A stretch of DNA of 64,000 nucleotides. It comes from Corydoras sp. C115. Lineage: Eukaryota > Chordata > Actinopteri > Siluriformes > Callichthyidae. A model generated the notes under the pieces. It worked only from the letters and a program-made list of their open reading frames with translations, did not search any database and was not told the DNA's origin. Position 1 is the first letter of the stretch. The number at the start of each line of letters is the position of its first letter. A program made the translations under genes and the position numbers. The stretch is taken from assembly GCA_019802505.1 (NCBI GenBank), contig JAFMOC010000002.1:2192501-2256500 (forward strand), given 5' to 3'. Shown here in pieces: positions 33,325-43,695 of the stretch.

Positions 33325-33470
33325 CTCGATGTTTTTAATGCATTCTTGTCGAAGAGGATAACGCTACTCGCTCTAATAGACCAAACTAGCCAGTCAGCTC
33401 ACGTCATCAACGCCGTCGACCAATCAGTACACGCCAATCGACAAAGCGTTCGATGGGCATTCTTTTAAAA
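33325..33470 (-). promoter_or_regulatory. kiaa1143 promoter region
   Basis: CpG-enriched sequence just upstream of the start codon. It has two CCAAT-type motifs (GACCAATCAG at about 33418 and CGCCAATCG at about 33432) and CACGTCATCAACG. No TATA box. Location is inferred from position and composition. Confidence 0.45.
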
Positions 33471-33510
33471 GAGCCGACTCTCTCGACTCCCAAGTGGCTC
33501 CCTTTGACTT

Positions 33511-33718
33511 TTTTTACATTTGCATTTGCATTTAGTCATTTAGCAGATGCTTTTATCCAAAGTGACTTACAAGGTGAGCACAGGGTTGATCACAAAATCC
33601 CTGGAGCAATGAAGGTTAATGGCCTTGCTCAATGACCCACAATAGTCATTTCAGTAGACCTGGGATTTGAACCCACAACCTTCTTATTGGTAGCCCAACA
33701 CCCTAACCACTGAGCTTA
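33511..33718 (-). mobile_element. SINE-B, full length
   Basis: On the minus strand it starts AGCTCAGTGGTTAGGGTGTT, has B box GGGTTCAAATCC, a body with GAGCAAGGCCATTAACC, and the tail GTCACTTTGGATAAAAGCAT that is shared with L2 LINE 3' ends. Confidence 0.82.
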
Positions 33719-33738
33719 AAGCAGTTTATCACCAAATT

Positions 33739-33870
33739 CCATCCATTATCTTCCGCTTTATCCTCTATTAGGGTCGTGGGGGGGGGGGGGGGGGGGGGTT
33801 TCCCCATTCCCATCCAGGGGAGAACGTTTCGGGTGCTGGGCAGATACACCCAGGACAGGGTGCCAATCCA
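33739..33870 (-). mobile_element. SINE-A 3' fragment with a 21-G run
   Basis: Tail half of the SINE: CCATCCATTATCTTCCGC, then a run of 21 G at 33778-33798, then CCCATCCAGGGGAGAACG as far as GTGCCAATCC. Confidence 0.85.
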
Positions 33871-33996
33871 TCTATTACCAAATTATGTGTTAATTTAATT
33901 ACTACTGTAAAAACATATAAATGTTTATTTTTAATAATATGGTTTTATTTACAAACTTACCATGGAACAGATTACAAAAAAAAGGATCCTCTGCAC

Positions 33997-34358
33997 AGGC
34001 AGCACTGTGGCTTAGTGGTTAGCACATTCGCCTCTCAGCGCTAGGGATTCCTGGTTCGAATCCCCATCTGGGTGGAGTTTCCATGTTCTCCCCTTGTCTG
34101 CGTGGGTTTCCTCCGGGTTCTCCAGTTTCCTCCCACAGTCCAAAAACATGGATCAAGTCAATTGAATTCTCCAAATTGCCCCATATAGAGTGTGTTTGTG
34201 TGTGTGAGTGTGTGCCCAGCGATAGATTGGCGCCCTGTCCTGGGTGTATCTGTCCAGCACCCGAGACGTTCTCCCCTTGATGGCCATGGGGAACACCACC
34301 CCCCCCCCCCCCCCCCCCCGCGACCATAATAGAGGATAATAATAGATAATGGATGGAT
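33997..34358 (+). mobile_element. SINE-A, near full length, with a 21-C run
   Basis: Begins at AGGCAGCACTGTGGCTTAGTG with an intact B box. It is flanked by the 13-bp duplication GGATCCTCTGCAC at 33984-33996 and 34359-34371. It contains a run of 21 C at 34299-34319, in the same internal position where other copies carry 5-12. Confidence 0.9.
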
Positions 34359-34920
34359 GGATCCTCTGCACTGGATTACTCTACACTCTGCCTTTGTACT
34401 GTCCATCGCACTAAAATGTGTCCAAACTTTACATTGCTTTCTGTCACTCATTTTCTTCACCTATCCAGCTATTTATTTCTCTATTCCAGGAGCATTTTTA
34501 GGGTTTAGACACATCAGGGGCTTTAGCCCAGATCCCTTATTCGCAGATGAGAGTTTAAATAAGGTTATGCTTTAAATACCGTAACATTGCGAAAGTTTGC
34601 ACCTTCAGAAAAATTCTGACGGTTTCTGAAAGCTGAAAAGCTGCTCTTTTCAGCCATTATACAACTATTACGGTAACTTTACCCCCGACACTGGCAAAAA
34701 AAATCTGTCTCCCTAAAACACACTCAGAGCTTGGAAGCACAAACGGCTGATGGTGACTCCGTCGTCCGGTCCCGCTGCTGGAGGAGAGGCGGCCAGAGAA
34801 AGCTGCTCTCAATTGATCCGGGTATACTGACAAAACACCCCGAAAGCCCAGGTCTATCGACGCGCCTGCTCTATTCACTGTGCAAACTTCTCTCGCTCTC
34901 AGTGTGTTCAGTGTGTCTCA

Positions 34921-35000
34921 TGCTTAGGGTGACCAGATTCCAATTCACCATACCATATATATATATAGTATGGTGAATTGGAATCTGGTCACCCTAAGCA
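34921..35000. repeat. Perfect inverted repeat with an AT-rich loop
   Basis: Arms of 33 bp at 34921-34953 and 34968-35000 are exact reverse complements (outer end TGCTTAGGGTGACCAGATTC), around a 14-bp AT-rich loop. The arm contains AGGGTGACCAGAT, whose complement-like ATCTGGTCACCCT recurs at 35392-35404. Confidence 0.95.
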
Positions 35001-35033
35001 GGAGACATATATTTATATATATATATATATATG

Positions 35034-35173
35034 TTTGTGTTGGTGTGTGCCCAGCGCCCTGTCCTGGGTGTATCTGCCCAGCGCCCGAGACGTTCTCCCC
35101 TGGATGGGCATGGGGAACCCCACCGCGACCCTAATAGAGGATAAAGCGGGAGATAATGAATGAATGAATGAAT
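35034..35173 (+). mobile_element. SINE-A 3' half nested in a MITE
   Basis: Starts at TGTGTTGGTGTGTGCCCAGCG and runs through the 3' region to GAATGAATGAATG. It lies between the end-like sequences of the element at 34921-35406. Confidence 0.82.
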
Positions 35174-35686
35174 GTGTTGGTGTGGTGGGCGCGCCATTAA
35201 CATGCGTTCGCGTTCCCGATTGGTTGACATTCAAACAGCCCGCCTCTCCGCAGATTACAGACAGCACAGCCATCCAATGTCAGATTATAAAACACGCTTA
35301 AAAACTGGAGTCTGACTTTAATTAACAATTTCATTAATCAATCTGCGGGACGCGTGAAAAGTAATGAAATTGACTAATTGACAGAATGGACTATCTGGTC
35401 ACCCTACTCCTGCTCAGTACAGATATACAGACATCGGCTCCCAAAAAACGGCTCCCAATCAGGAACCGGCTCTCCTCGTTCACTTTAAAGTGCCGACTCT
35501 TAGAGCCGGATCGTTCGCGACTGACTCGTCACTTGTACTAGCATGCTATCTCGACAGCATAGCGCTACACACGAACACTCAAAGCGGCTTTTCCTCGGTG
35601 TGGTACGGCTGGATTGAGATTGTGGTTTGAGGGCTTGGATCGTGTGCGTGTTCTTGTGTGTCTGTAGAAGCAGCTGGGTCAGGGCG

Positions 35687-35860
35687 ATGTTAAGCGGCTG
35701 GGTGTACGCGCTCGTTGCGGGAGGTCTCGGCGCGCTGGCTTCCTCTTCAGCTAAACTGGGGATGAGCGGCGGGGACGCGGCGGAGCTGTGCGCCGCTGCA
35801 CTGAGAGCAGGGACTGTCCACCAAGAGGCTCTGAACTCCACTCTGAACATCTGTGAATGG
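35687..35860 (+). CDS. tmem42: tmem42 exon 1
   Basis: 58 codons. First membrane segment, then a loop CAAALRAGTVHQEALNSTLN. It ends TGG|GTGACG, a slightly weak but usable donor. Confidence 0.88.
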
Positions 35861-38800
35861 GTGACGTTTCAAACGATGTTTTATACAAAGTACAACTACA
35901 AGACAAGTTTTTGAAGAGCCATTGGAATTACTCCGTGCATTCTATGGCTAAGTTTCATTATTTGAGCGAAAAACTCATTTTTTCCCCCGATAAAATGCAA
36001 AAACGTCCGAGAGGTTTTCAAACCTTTTCTTACAACTGTAGCTCTTAATTAGGTTCTATTAGCCCTTGTTACTAAACTCGCATCCTCCAGCACTGTCCTG
36101 CATTCTTGTTTTGATCACTCACTTCTTTCTTTTTGTTCATAACAAATTAACTTTGTTCAAGGATCAAAGTAAATTGAATGCTCCAAATTGCTTCATGCAT
36201 ATAGAGTGTGTGTGTGTGCCCAGCAATAGACTGGCACCCTGTCCTGGGTGCATTTGCCCAGCGCCCAAAATGTTCTCCCCGGATGGGCATGGGGATCCTC
36301 ACTGCCACCCTAGTAGAGGATTAAGCGGAAGACGGGCATGGTAGCTCAGTGGTTAGGGTGTGGGGCTATCAATCTGAAGGTTGGGGGTTCAAATCCCAGG
36401 TCCACTGAAGTTACCAATGTGGGTCCTTGAGCAAGACCCTCATTGCTCCAGGGATGTTGTGATTAACCCTGTGCTCACCTTATAAGTCGCTTTGAATAAA
36501 AGCATCTGCTAAATGACCAAATGTAAATGTGAGATAATAGATGGATAATCTAAAATTGGGCAGAACAGTGGCATAGTGGTTATGCACGTTCAACTCTCAG
36601 TGCTGCGGATTCAGGTTCGAAACCTGGGTGGAGCTTCCATGTTCTCCCCGTGTTCGCGTGGGTTTCCTCCAGGTTCTCTGGTTTCGTCCCACAGTCCAAA
36701 AACATGGATTTAAGGTAAATTAAATACTCTATATAGAGTGTGTTTGTCTGTTCAAGTGAGTGTGTGCCCAGTGATAGATTGGCACCCTGTCCTGGGTGTA
36801 TCTCACCAGTGCCCAAAATGTTCTCCCGTGAATGGGGAACCTCCCCGGGACCCTGGTAGAGGACTAAGCGGAGGATAATGAATGAATACTCCAAAACTCA
36901 TGGGCACGGACTTATGGCTTTTAGTGGCGGAAAAGGGTTTCCATAGTAACGTAATAAATTAAAATATAATGTATTAAACATAATGTAATGTAAGAACGCC
37001 TGGTATCAAGTATACTTTCCTTATAGCCCTGGTATGCAACCGCTGGAGGTCCGTGGCACTGCGTATCCCCGATTGGGGCTCCAAGGTGGGTGGGGAATAA
37101 GGATAATGAAACAAAGCCGATCCAATCATGAATACTAAACATACCTCAAAACGAATACTACTGGACTACGAAAATGAACCAGAACTGGCAAATAGCCTAA
37201 ACGCTAAAGGACCAAGTGATAACTGGTCTAGATTTGTGGTGATGGAGTCCACTCAAGCTGATATGACACTAACCAAACCCTCACCTTTTGCAATCCAAAA
37301 GGGTATTATGGGAATAGCAGGCACAGTCAAAGATGCAAAGAAACTTCGATCAGGCCAAATACTAATTGAATGCCTCAAGAAAGCACAGACCAACAACCTG
37401 TTAAATACCAAAACATTCGTCAACATCAGCGTAAAGACGTACCCGCATCAAACCCTAAACAGCAGCAAGGGAGTAATCCGCTGTCGAGACCTAGAAGACA
37501 TGGACGAGGAAGACATAACAAAAGAACTGGCTCCTCAAGAAGTAAACAACGTCAAAAGAGTCATAATCAAGAGACAAGAAAGAGTCATAAAAACGAACAC
37601 ATACATAATAACTTTCAATAAAACCACCCTTCCAACCAAACTCTTAATGGGTTACCAAAGGGTGGATGTAGACGTCTATATCCCAAACCCTACCAGATGC
37701 TATAAATGCCAAAAATTCGGACACGGATCAGCTGGATGTAGAAGCACTGCAATTTGTTGTAACTGTGCAGAGGAGGAGCATGAGCTACCATGCACCAAGG
37801 CCCCGAAATGCAGGAACTGTGGAGGAGCCCATGCAGCATCAAACAAAAACTGTCCGACCTGGCTAAAGGAGAAAGAAATTCAGCGAATTAAACATACCAT
37901 AACAAAAAGCAGCTATGCTGAAGCAAGAAAGCAAATCCCCAAAACACAAAGTGTCACATTTACAAAAACTTTTGTGGATGTGGTGAAAACAACAAAAACA
38001 AGCAGCTGCCAAACCGACTATACCTGGCTCAACAAAGACAAACTCCAAATAATAAACCCTATCAAAGAGCCAGCACCGCCAAAATCAAAAAGCACATACA
38101 CACAAAGCCCTACTATGGCATCACAACTGGCCCTTAGCACCAGCAAACCCCCAAGTAGAAATGAACAACAAAAATGAGAAAACGAAAAAAAGTGACTGCC
38201 CTCAACTGCTAAAAGCCCTAGATCACAACACACAGAAAACAGAGAAAACCAAGGATGTAGAGATGAAAGAAGAGGGATATACTAAACATCGCAGTATATC
38301 CCCAAAAACCAGAAATAAACCCCGTTCCAACATACCAAAACCCAAATGACAAGTGCCATAATACAATGAAACTGCAGAGGCCTCAGGGCTAATCCCCTCA
38401 ACAGACTTAAAACAACTCAAACATGTACATCAGACAAAATGGCAAACTGAATGGGACATCCAGACCAGAAACAAACTTCATACAACCGAAATACAAATAC
38501 AACCGAAAATCAACAACGGACCAAGAACCCACCATGGACAGCGCATAGATCAAGTCATCGTATTAAGATATCTCACGGCTAAAAAGATAAAAATGGAAAT
38601 ATATGAGTGACTGAAATATAAGGACTAAGTAAAAGTATTCAGACTGTAAAAATGTACCATATCCTGCCATTGGATAGCATACAAATGCTAAATTTGGCGT
38701 TAAAACACAAATAAACAATAAACAAACACAAAGGTCAGAAATGTCATTAAGAGTTGCACACCTTCAGGTCAAATTAGTTAAATGTGTTTTTATTTGTCAT

Positions 38801-40710
38801 GTACAGTATTATTATGCATACTATGTATATTAATTACATGTATATAAATGAGGCTCCATATCTGGAATTTGTTTCATAATGTTTAATACCGCAGGTGTTT
38901 TTGTGGTCTGCAGGTACATGTTCTCTCTAGAGTCATGTGTGGCTTCATGCTCTTCTTCTGCAATGCTCTAATGTGGACGTGCTTCTCCAAAGCTCTGCGA
39001 CTCTCAGTGTCCTCTGCCCGGGTTACAGTGACCACAAGCGCATCTAACTTTATCTCTTCGGTGAGGACTTTGTTTATAAATCATATAACAAAATTCATCT
39101 TTAATTAGCAAATTAATCGTAGTTAATATTTTAATACTAAAGTGTATATATACACACAGACCCCCCCAAAAAATAGAATATTGTGTAAATGTTTACTAAT
39201 GTCCATAATTCCATTAAAAAAAAATATATATTTTCATAGATTATAGATTATGGGCCCACAATTTAAACAAATTCAAGTATTTATTTGTTTATTTTTACAT
39301 AATTTGGGCTTCCAGCTCTTGAAACCCACGAAAACATGAATTTAAAAAAGAATACTGTGGAGAAATCAGCTCAAACTACTTCTTTAGGATCACATCAAAT
39401 CAATCAAATTATGGTACTTTCAAAAAGATATGTCAATCTTCAATACTTGGTTGGGAATCCCTTTGCTTTAATCACTGCCAATTTGACATGGCATTATTAT
39501 ATGTCTGGTGCCCCTTGTTTTCCTCATGAGAATACCTCATAGGTTCTCCATGGGATTCATGTTTGGCGAGTTGGCTGGCCACTCAAGAACTGTGATGGCA
39601 TTGGCTTCAAACCAGATTTTGGTGCTTTTGGCAGCATGCGCACAGACCAGCTCCTGCTGGAAGATAAAAACTACATTTTGATACAGATCCTCAGCAGAAG
39701 CAATTAAATAGTCCTATAAACCATTCTGGTAGACTGATGCAGTGACCTTGGATTTAGGAAAGCAAAGTTTACCAACACCCGCACCAGACATCTATCCATT
39801 ATCTTCCGCTATATCCTCTACTAGGGTCGCAGAGGGGTTCCCCATGCCCATCCAAGGGACAAACGTTTCGTGTGCTGGGCAGAAACACCCAGGACAGGGT
39901 GTCAATCTTTCACTGGGCACACACTCACATACACAAACACTGTGTATGGGATAATATGGAGAACTCCATTGACCTTCATCCATGTTTTTGGACTGTGGGA
40001 GGGAACCGGAGAACCCGGAGGAAACCAGATTGGGATTTGAACCGGGAATCTCTAGCGCTGAGAGGGTTAGGATTATGGTTAGGTTAGGGGACATGCTAAC
40101 CACTAAGCCACCGTGCCAAACCAGACATTGTACCCCAAATTATGATTGACTGTGGAGATTTCAGACTGGACTTCAAGCAGTTTGGATTCTGTTCCTCACC
40201 TTTACTGTTTCGTAGATGATTAGTGTGTTACACTCAGTTTAAAACATTCATGCAAAATTTAGGCTGAATTATCCACAGTATTCTATTTCTTTTAGAATTT
40301 GTGGGTTTTATGAGCTGAAAGCTCAAATTATGTAAAAATACTTGAAATTGTTTAAATTGTGGACCCTGAATCTGTAATCCAAGAAAGTTTACCTTTTTTG
40401 AATGGAATTATGATTGTATTGTACAAATTGCACATTCTACAGTTATGCAGGGACTGTCAATTTAATATCTTAAATAATAAATATTTTGTGTATATTAATA
40501 ATTAAGTTATTAAATAATATTTTTGCTATTGATAAATAATAAATTATAATTAGTTTGTGTTTGTGTTTTTAGGCATTCCTTGGTCATGTGATATTTGGGG
40601 AAAGCCATGCTCTTCTGTGGTGGCTTGGTCTGTCCATAACCTTATTGGGACTCTTCATCCTGCATAGTTCATCTAATGGGGACTTATCAGTCAGGTGTAA
40701 AGAAGAATGA
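35687..40710 (+). CDS. tmem42: Transmembrane protein 42, complete
   Basis: Three exons (35687-35860, 38914-39060, 40573-40710) join to 459 nt: 152 residues and TGA. All junctions are phase 0 and GT-AG. Four hydrophobic segments are visible: about residues 5-25 (WVYALVAGGLGALASSS), 59-85 (MCGFMLFFCNALMWTCF), 94-116 (VTVTTSASNFISSAFLGHVI) and 122-143 (LLWWLGLSITLLGLFIL). The spacing matches TMEM42, a small member of the EamA/drug-metabolite transporter-like group. Diagnostic blocks are NALMWTCFSKAL, SNFISSAFLGHVIFGE and LLWWLGL. No substrate is known. The gene is head-to-head with kiaa1143 (2.4 kb apart). The start ATG is followed directly by the first hydrophobic segment, so the N-terminus is shorter than in mammals; an upstream start was not found in frame. 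Confidence 0.93.
36160..36333 (+). mobile_element. SINE-A 3' half, diverged
   Basis: From AAATTGAATGCTCCAAATTG through GTCCTGGGTGCATTTGCC to GAGGATTAAGCGGAAG. A SINE-B element starts immediately after it. Confidence 0.78.
36332..36533 (+). mobile_element. SINE-B, full length
   Basis: Plus-orientation copy: GGTAGCTCAGTGGTTAGGGTG head (A box), B box GGTTCAAATCC, body GAGCAAGACCCTCATTGC, and the L2-like tail CGCTTTGAATAAAAGCATC ending AATGTAAATG. It directly follows a SINE-A fragment. Confidence 0.85.
36556..36889 (+). mobile_element. SINE-A, full length, diverged
   Basis: Head reads GGGCAGAACAGTGGCATAG, B box remnant GGTTCGAAACC. The body and tail are present and end GATAATGAATGAATA. It lies in tmem42 intron 1. 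Confidence 0.82.
37026..38730 (+). mobile_element. I/jockey-type non-LTR retrotransposon, internally deleted
   Basis: A GC-rich 5' leader (GCAACCGCTGGAGGTCCGTG, GGGGCTCCAAGGTGGGTGGG) precedes ORF1 (37128-38177). About 38350-38430 keeps the start of ORF2 (TGCAGAGGCCTCAGGGCTAA, the CRGLRAN block of the endonuclease), where the Trp codon of the QWNC motif has become TGA. The sequence then jumps to a 3' remnant around 38430-38600 that reads WQTEWDIQTRNKLH, as after the RNase H domain in this clade. Reverse transcriptase is missing. An A/C-rich 3' tail ends near 38730. It lies in tmem42 intron 1 in the sense direction. Confidence 0.82.
37128..38177 (+). CDS. LINE ORF1, Gag-like nucleic-acid-binding protein
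   Basis: An uninterrupted 349-residue frame. The N-terminal 180 residues resemble the RNA-binding part of Gag-like ORF1 proteins of I/jockey-group LINEs. Zinc knuckles follow: CYKCQKFGHGSAGC (residues 191-204, CX2CX4HX4C), CCNCAEEEHELPC (about 211-223), and CRNCGGAHAASNKNC (228-242). The C-terminus is Lys/Thr/Ser-rich. Such proteins bind element RNA and help form the retrotransposition complex. Intactness here contrasts with the gutted ORF2, which suggests either a young deletion or simple chance. It is not a host gene as far as the sequence shows. Confidence 0.87.
   Translation: MNTKHTSKRILLDYENEPELANSLNAKGPSDNWSRFVVMESTQADMTLTKPSPFAIQKGIMGIAGTVKDAKKLRSGQILIECLKKAQTNNLLNTKTFVNISVKTYPHQTLNSSKGVIRCRDLEDMDEEDITKELAPQEVNNVKRVIIKRQERVIKTNTYIITFNKTTLPTKLLMGYQRVDVDVYIPNPTRCYKCQKFGHGSAGCRSTAICCNCAEEEHELPCTKAPKCRNCGGAHAASNKNCPTWLKEKEIQRIKHTITKSSYAEARKQIPKTQSVTFTKTFVDVVKTTKTSSCQTDYTWLNKDKLQIINPIKEPAPPKSKSTYTQSPTMASQLALSTSKPPSRNEQQK
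38914..39060 (+). CDS. tmem42: tmem42 exon 2
   Basis: 49 codons between GGTCTGCAG and TCG|GTGAGG. Second membrane segment and the start of the third (SSARVTVTTSASNFISS). Confidence 0.93.
39160..40450 (-). mobile_element. Tc1-type transposon relic split by a SINE
   Basis: In tmem42 intron 2. The minus strand of about 39520-39680 reads QQELVCAHAAKSTKIWFEAN, then VLEWPANSPNMNPMENL, a Tc1-family transposase block with the final catalytic Glu. Stops and frameshifts are present. TCCATAATTCCATT near 39208 and its complement-like AATGGAATTATG near 40402 may be the inner parts of the terminal repeats. A SINE-A copy interrupts it at 39792-40119. Confidence 0.72.
39792..40119 (-). mobile_element. SINE-A inserted in a Tc1 relic
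   Basis: Minus-orientation copy flanked by ACCAGACAT at 39783-39791 and 40120-40128. It splits the decayed transposase region in tmem42 intron 2 and is therefore younger than that transposon. Confidence 0.85.
40573..40710 (+). CDS. tmem42: tmem42 exon 3
   Basis: 45 codons and TGA after GTTTTTAG. It codes for AFLGHVIFGESHALLWWLGL, then the last membrane segment and a short polar tail ending CKEE. Confidence 0.93.
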   Translation, partial: AFLGHVIFGESHALLWWLGLSITLLGLFILHSSSNGDLSVRCKEE

Positions 40711-41022
40711 GTTGTGTGTAACAATATGTGGAATCTTATTTGTTTTAATTAAGTAAAGCTTACAAGACCTCAGTTGAGCAGCAACACATTTGCTAGTTGC
40801 TTTGGATAAATGTAATATAATGTAGTATTATTTATAATTGTACAACTAAACACACAGAGTGTTGCACTTAAATTGTAAATTATTTCATAAATTCTATCAT
40901 TAATATCAAACATCAAGTTCATTGTTTTAAAAGTTGGGTCATTTTGTAAAAAGCATTAACAATTTTGTGATAGTTGTGATATAAACTTTTATTTAACAGA
41001 CAAAAGTCCAAGTAAAAAACAA

Positions 41023-41028
41023 AATAAA
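41023..41028 (+). terminator. Candidate tmem42 polyadenylation signal
   Basis: First AATAAA after the stop codon, 313 bp downstream. A second one is at 41475-41480. Which is used is unknown. Confidence 0.4.
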
Positions 41029-42367
41029 TCACAAATATTGTACACATAGGTACAGTAAGCATTCAGATTTAGGACACAGGTTATCCTGCATGTCTGTTTC
41101 TCCTGATGCTAAACTTTCACATTTACTACATTTTTGTTCTTCATTTGTTCACTTTACGTTCGGTTTAGAAAAGATGCGATGATTTGTCTAATACCGATCA
41201 GGATATTTTGGATAAAGACAGGGATTTTTTATATAATCACAAGCTCTAAATAAATCACACTATTACAAAGAGTAAGAAGAGTAACTGCAATTTTTTTTCT
41301 TTGAGAAAATACAAACTATTGCCATCATTCCATGCATTTATTAATAAGTTAAGGGTCAAGTGTGGTATATTTGGTTATGCTGAATCTTATATGGATATGT
41401 GGACCATAATTCTAATGTCAAAGAATGTATTGATGTAACATTTGCTGAATGTTAACCATTAAGTAACTGTGTCTAATAAAGAGATAAAATTATGGCAGCC
41501 CATTTCTGCCACTAAGAAGAAAAAAAAGGCAAAAGTATCTCAGAATTCTGACTTTATATCATGTCGCACAGTCCATGCGCATATATACACAGTGTGGTAA
41601 ATTACTGCCTGCAATATGTGGCTCTTAACGTTCTAAATGGTTTACTGTTTACAGACCTTATTTGTAATAAAATCACATTTATGAACCATTTCTATGCTTT
41701 ATGTATTAAGATGTTACCTAATGAATAATTGAAACTCAATCTGTGCATCATGTCGGTAAATCACAGCAGTAATGCTACCACTAGCGATCTAGTTTTTATC
41801 GTCCAAATAATATGCTATGAACATTACAGTATATAGGGTATACATGTTGAATATATATATTTTTTTCGGATGGATGGATGTATATACACAGTTTGTTCAA
41901 AGTGAAGATACAGATGTAATATATTAAAAAATATTAAAATATTTGAGGAAGAGGCTCAGAGTCGAATAACCATTTGAGCAGAAAATCACGTTATTAATCT
42001 CATTTGCATTCAAACTCCAACAATTCAATTCCTAATGCATCCCACGCTCCTACTTTTATGCCCTAGCTTCAGCGCATGCTGGGAAAACCTGTCGGAACCA
42101 GCCAAACCAGCCCCCCACTGTCCAAAATGGTGAATACCACATGCGCCCCATGTAGCCTAAAATGGCAGAAACACATGGTCGCCACAGTATGTACATTGTA
42201 CAAGTGCAGTAATAGATGTGAAAATATACAGATATGATGAATGAAAATACAGCATCATAGAATGAAGTGCAGTGTGTAATTAAAATGATGAGATTAAAAT
42301 GACTGATGTGTTCAATAAAGTCACAGCTTCAGGAAAGTAGTGCTTTGGTGTGGGACTCGGGAGCTTC

Positions 42368-42900
42368 TTACATTTACATTGTCATTTAGCAGATGATTTT
42401 GTCCAAAGCGACTTACAAATGAGAACATCACAAGTCAGTAGTTATGAAGAAAATCAGCTACACTGTAGGATTATCAAACCTGATCGTTATATGATCCTGC
42501 ACCCCCCCCCCCATTTTTTTTTTCTACAACAGGTGTTTGTTAAAAATAAGTGTCTTCAGTAGTTTTGCTGCCTTATTGACGTTGCCTTACAGACAGAGTT
42601 GGGAAGATTGTTCCACCATTTTGCAGTGGTGAACACCACAGAGTGAGAATTAGCTCCTCTGTGAGGTGGAATCACCAGGCGGCAATAATCACTAGAGCGA
42701 AGTGAATGCACCAGAGTGTATTATGAAAAGATAGAGGGGGCAGATCCAGAAATGGTCCTGTAGGCCAGAGTTAGTGACTTGTACTGAATGCGAGCAGCTA
42801 CAGGGAGCCAATGGAGAGAAATGAGTAGTGGAGTGACATGAGTTCGCTTGGACTGGCTGAATACAAGTCGGGCTGCAGAGTTCTGAATTCTTCCATATAA
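42368..42900 (-). mobile_element. L2-clade LINE 3' end
   Basis: The minus strand encodes the tail of an L2-type reverse transcriptase with frameshifts: QPVQANSCHSTTHFSPLAPC is a shifted form of the usual HVTPLLISLHWLP region. It is followed by the 3' end with AAAGCGACTTACAAATGAG on the plus strand. Confidence 0.78.
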
Positions 42901-42980
42901 AATATGCTTTTTGTGTTTTTAAACAGTCATTAAAAATGTACTGTTCAATGTTAAAGGATTGAAGGATGCTATGAAAACTT

Positions 42981-43322
42981 TCATTCATTATCTCCCGCTT
43001 TATCCTCTATTAGGGTCGCGGTGGGGTTCCCCATGCCCATCCAGGGGAGAACGTCTCGGGCGCTGGGCAGATAGACCCAGGACAGGGCGCCAATCCATCG
43101 CTGGGCACACACTCACACACTCAAACACACTCTATATGGGGCAATTTTGAGAAATCAATTGACTTCATCCATGTTTTTGGACTGTGGGAGGAAACCGGAG
43201 AACCCGGAGGAAACCCACGCAGACACGGGGAGAACATGGAAACTCCACCCAGATGGGGATTCGAACCGGGAATCCCTAGCGCTGAGAGGCGAACGTGCTA
43301 ACCACTAAGCCACCGTGCCGCC
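42981..43322 (-). mobile_element. SINE-A, full length
   Basis: Minus-orientation copy with the 13-bp target duplication GCTATGAAAACTT at 42968-42980 and 43323-43335. The tRNA-like head is intact. Confidence 0.93.
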
Positions 43323-43695
43323 GCTATGAAAACTTAAAAAACTTATTTCCATATAATTTATTTTTGTTATTAGAGGAAATATAAACTTTTATTAGACACA
43401 ATTAAATATATATTATATTAAATATATATTTTTATAGGTTCTTCACAGTAATGGTGAAAGTATAAAGGGTTCAGATTTGTGCACTGTTTAAACATTTTTA
43501 AACATTTAGATTTCTAAAAAATTAAGACAAATCTAACAGTTATCTATGAATTATTTCTGGTCAAAATTTGCAAGAATGAAACAATAAAATATAGGCTGAC
43601 ATACTTGTAAATATTTAACATTAAAAGTTTCTTCTGGTGGCATTATTACACTTATTTGGAAAAGGGTCTAAACATTTTTGTCATTCCTAAAATGA

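Larger units (their letters stand above)
34921..35406. mobile_element. Probable non-autonomous DNA transposon with a SINE inside
   Basis: TAGGGTGACCAGAT at the left and ATCTGGTCACCCTA at the right form terminal inverted repeats. The interior contains the foldback end at 34968-35000, a SINE-A 3' half and about 230 bp of GC-richer sequence with no coding capacity. Superfamily not assignable from sequence alone. Confidence 0.55.
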
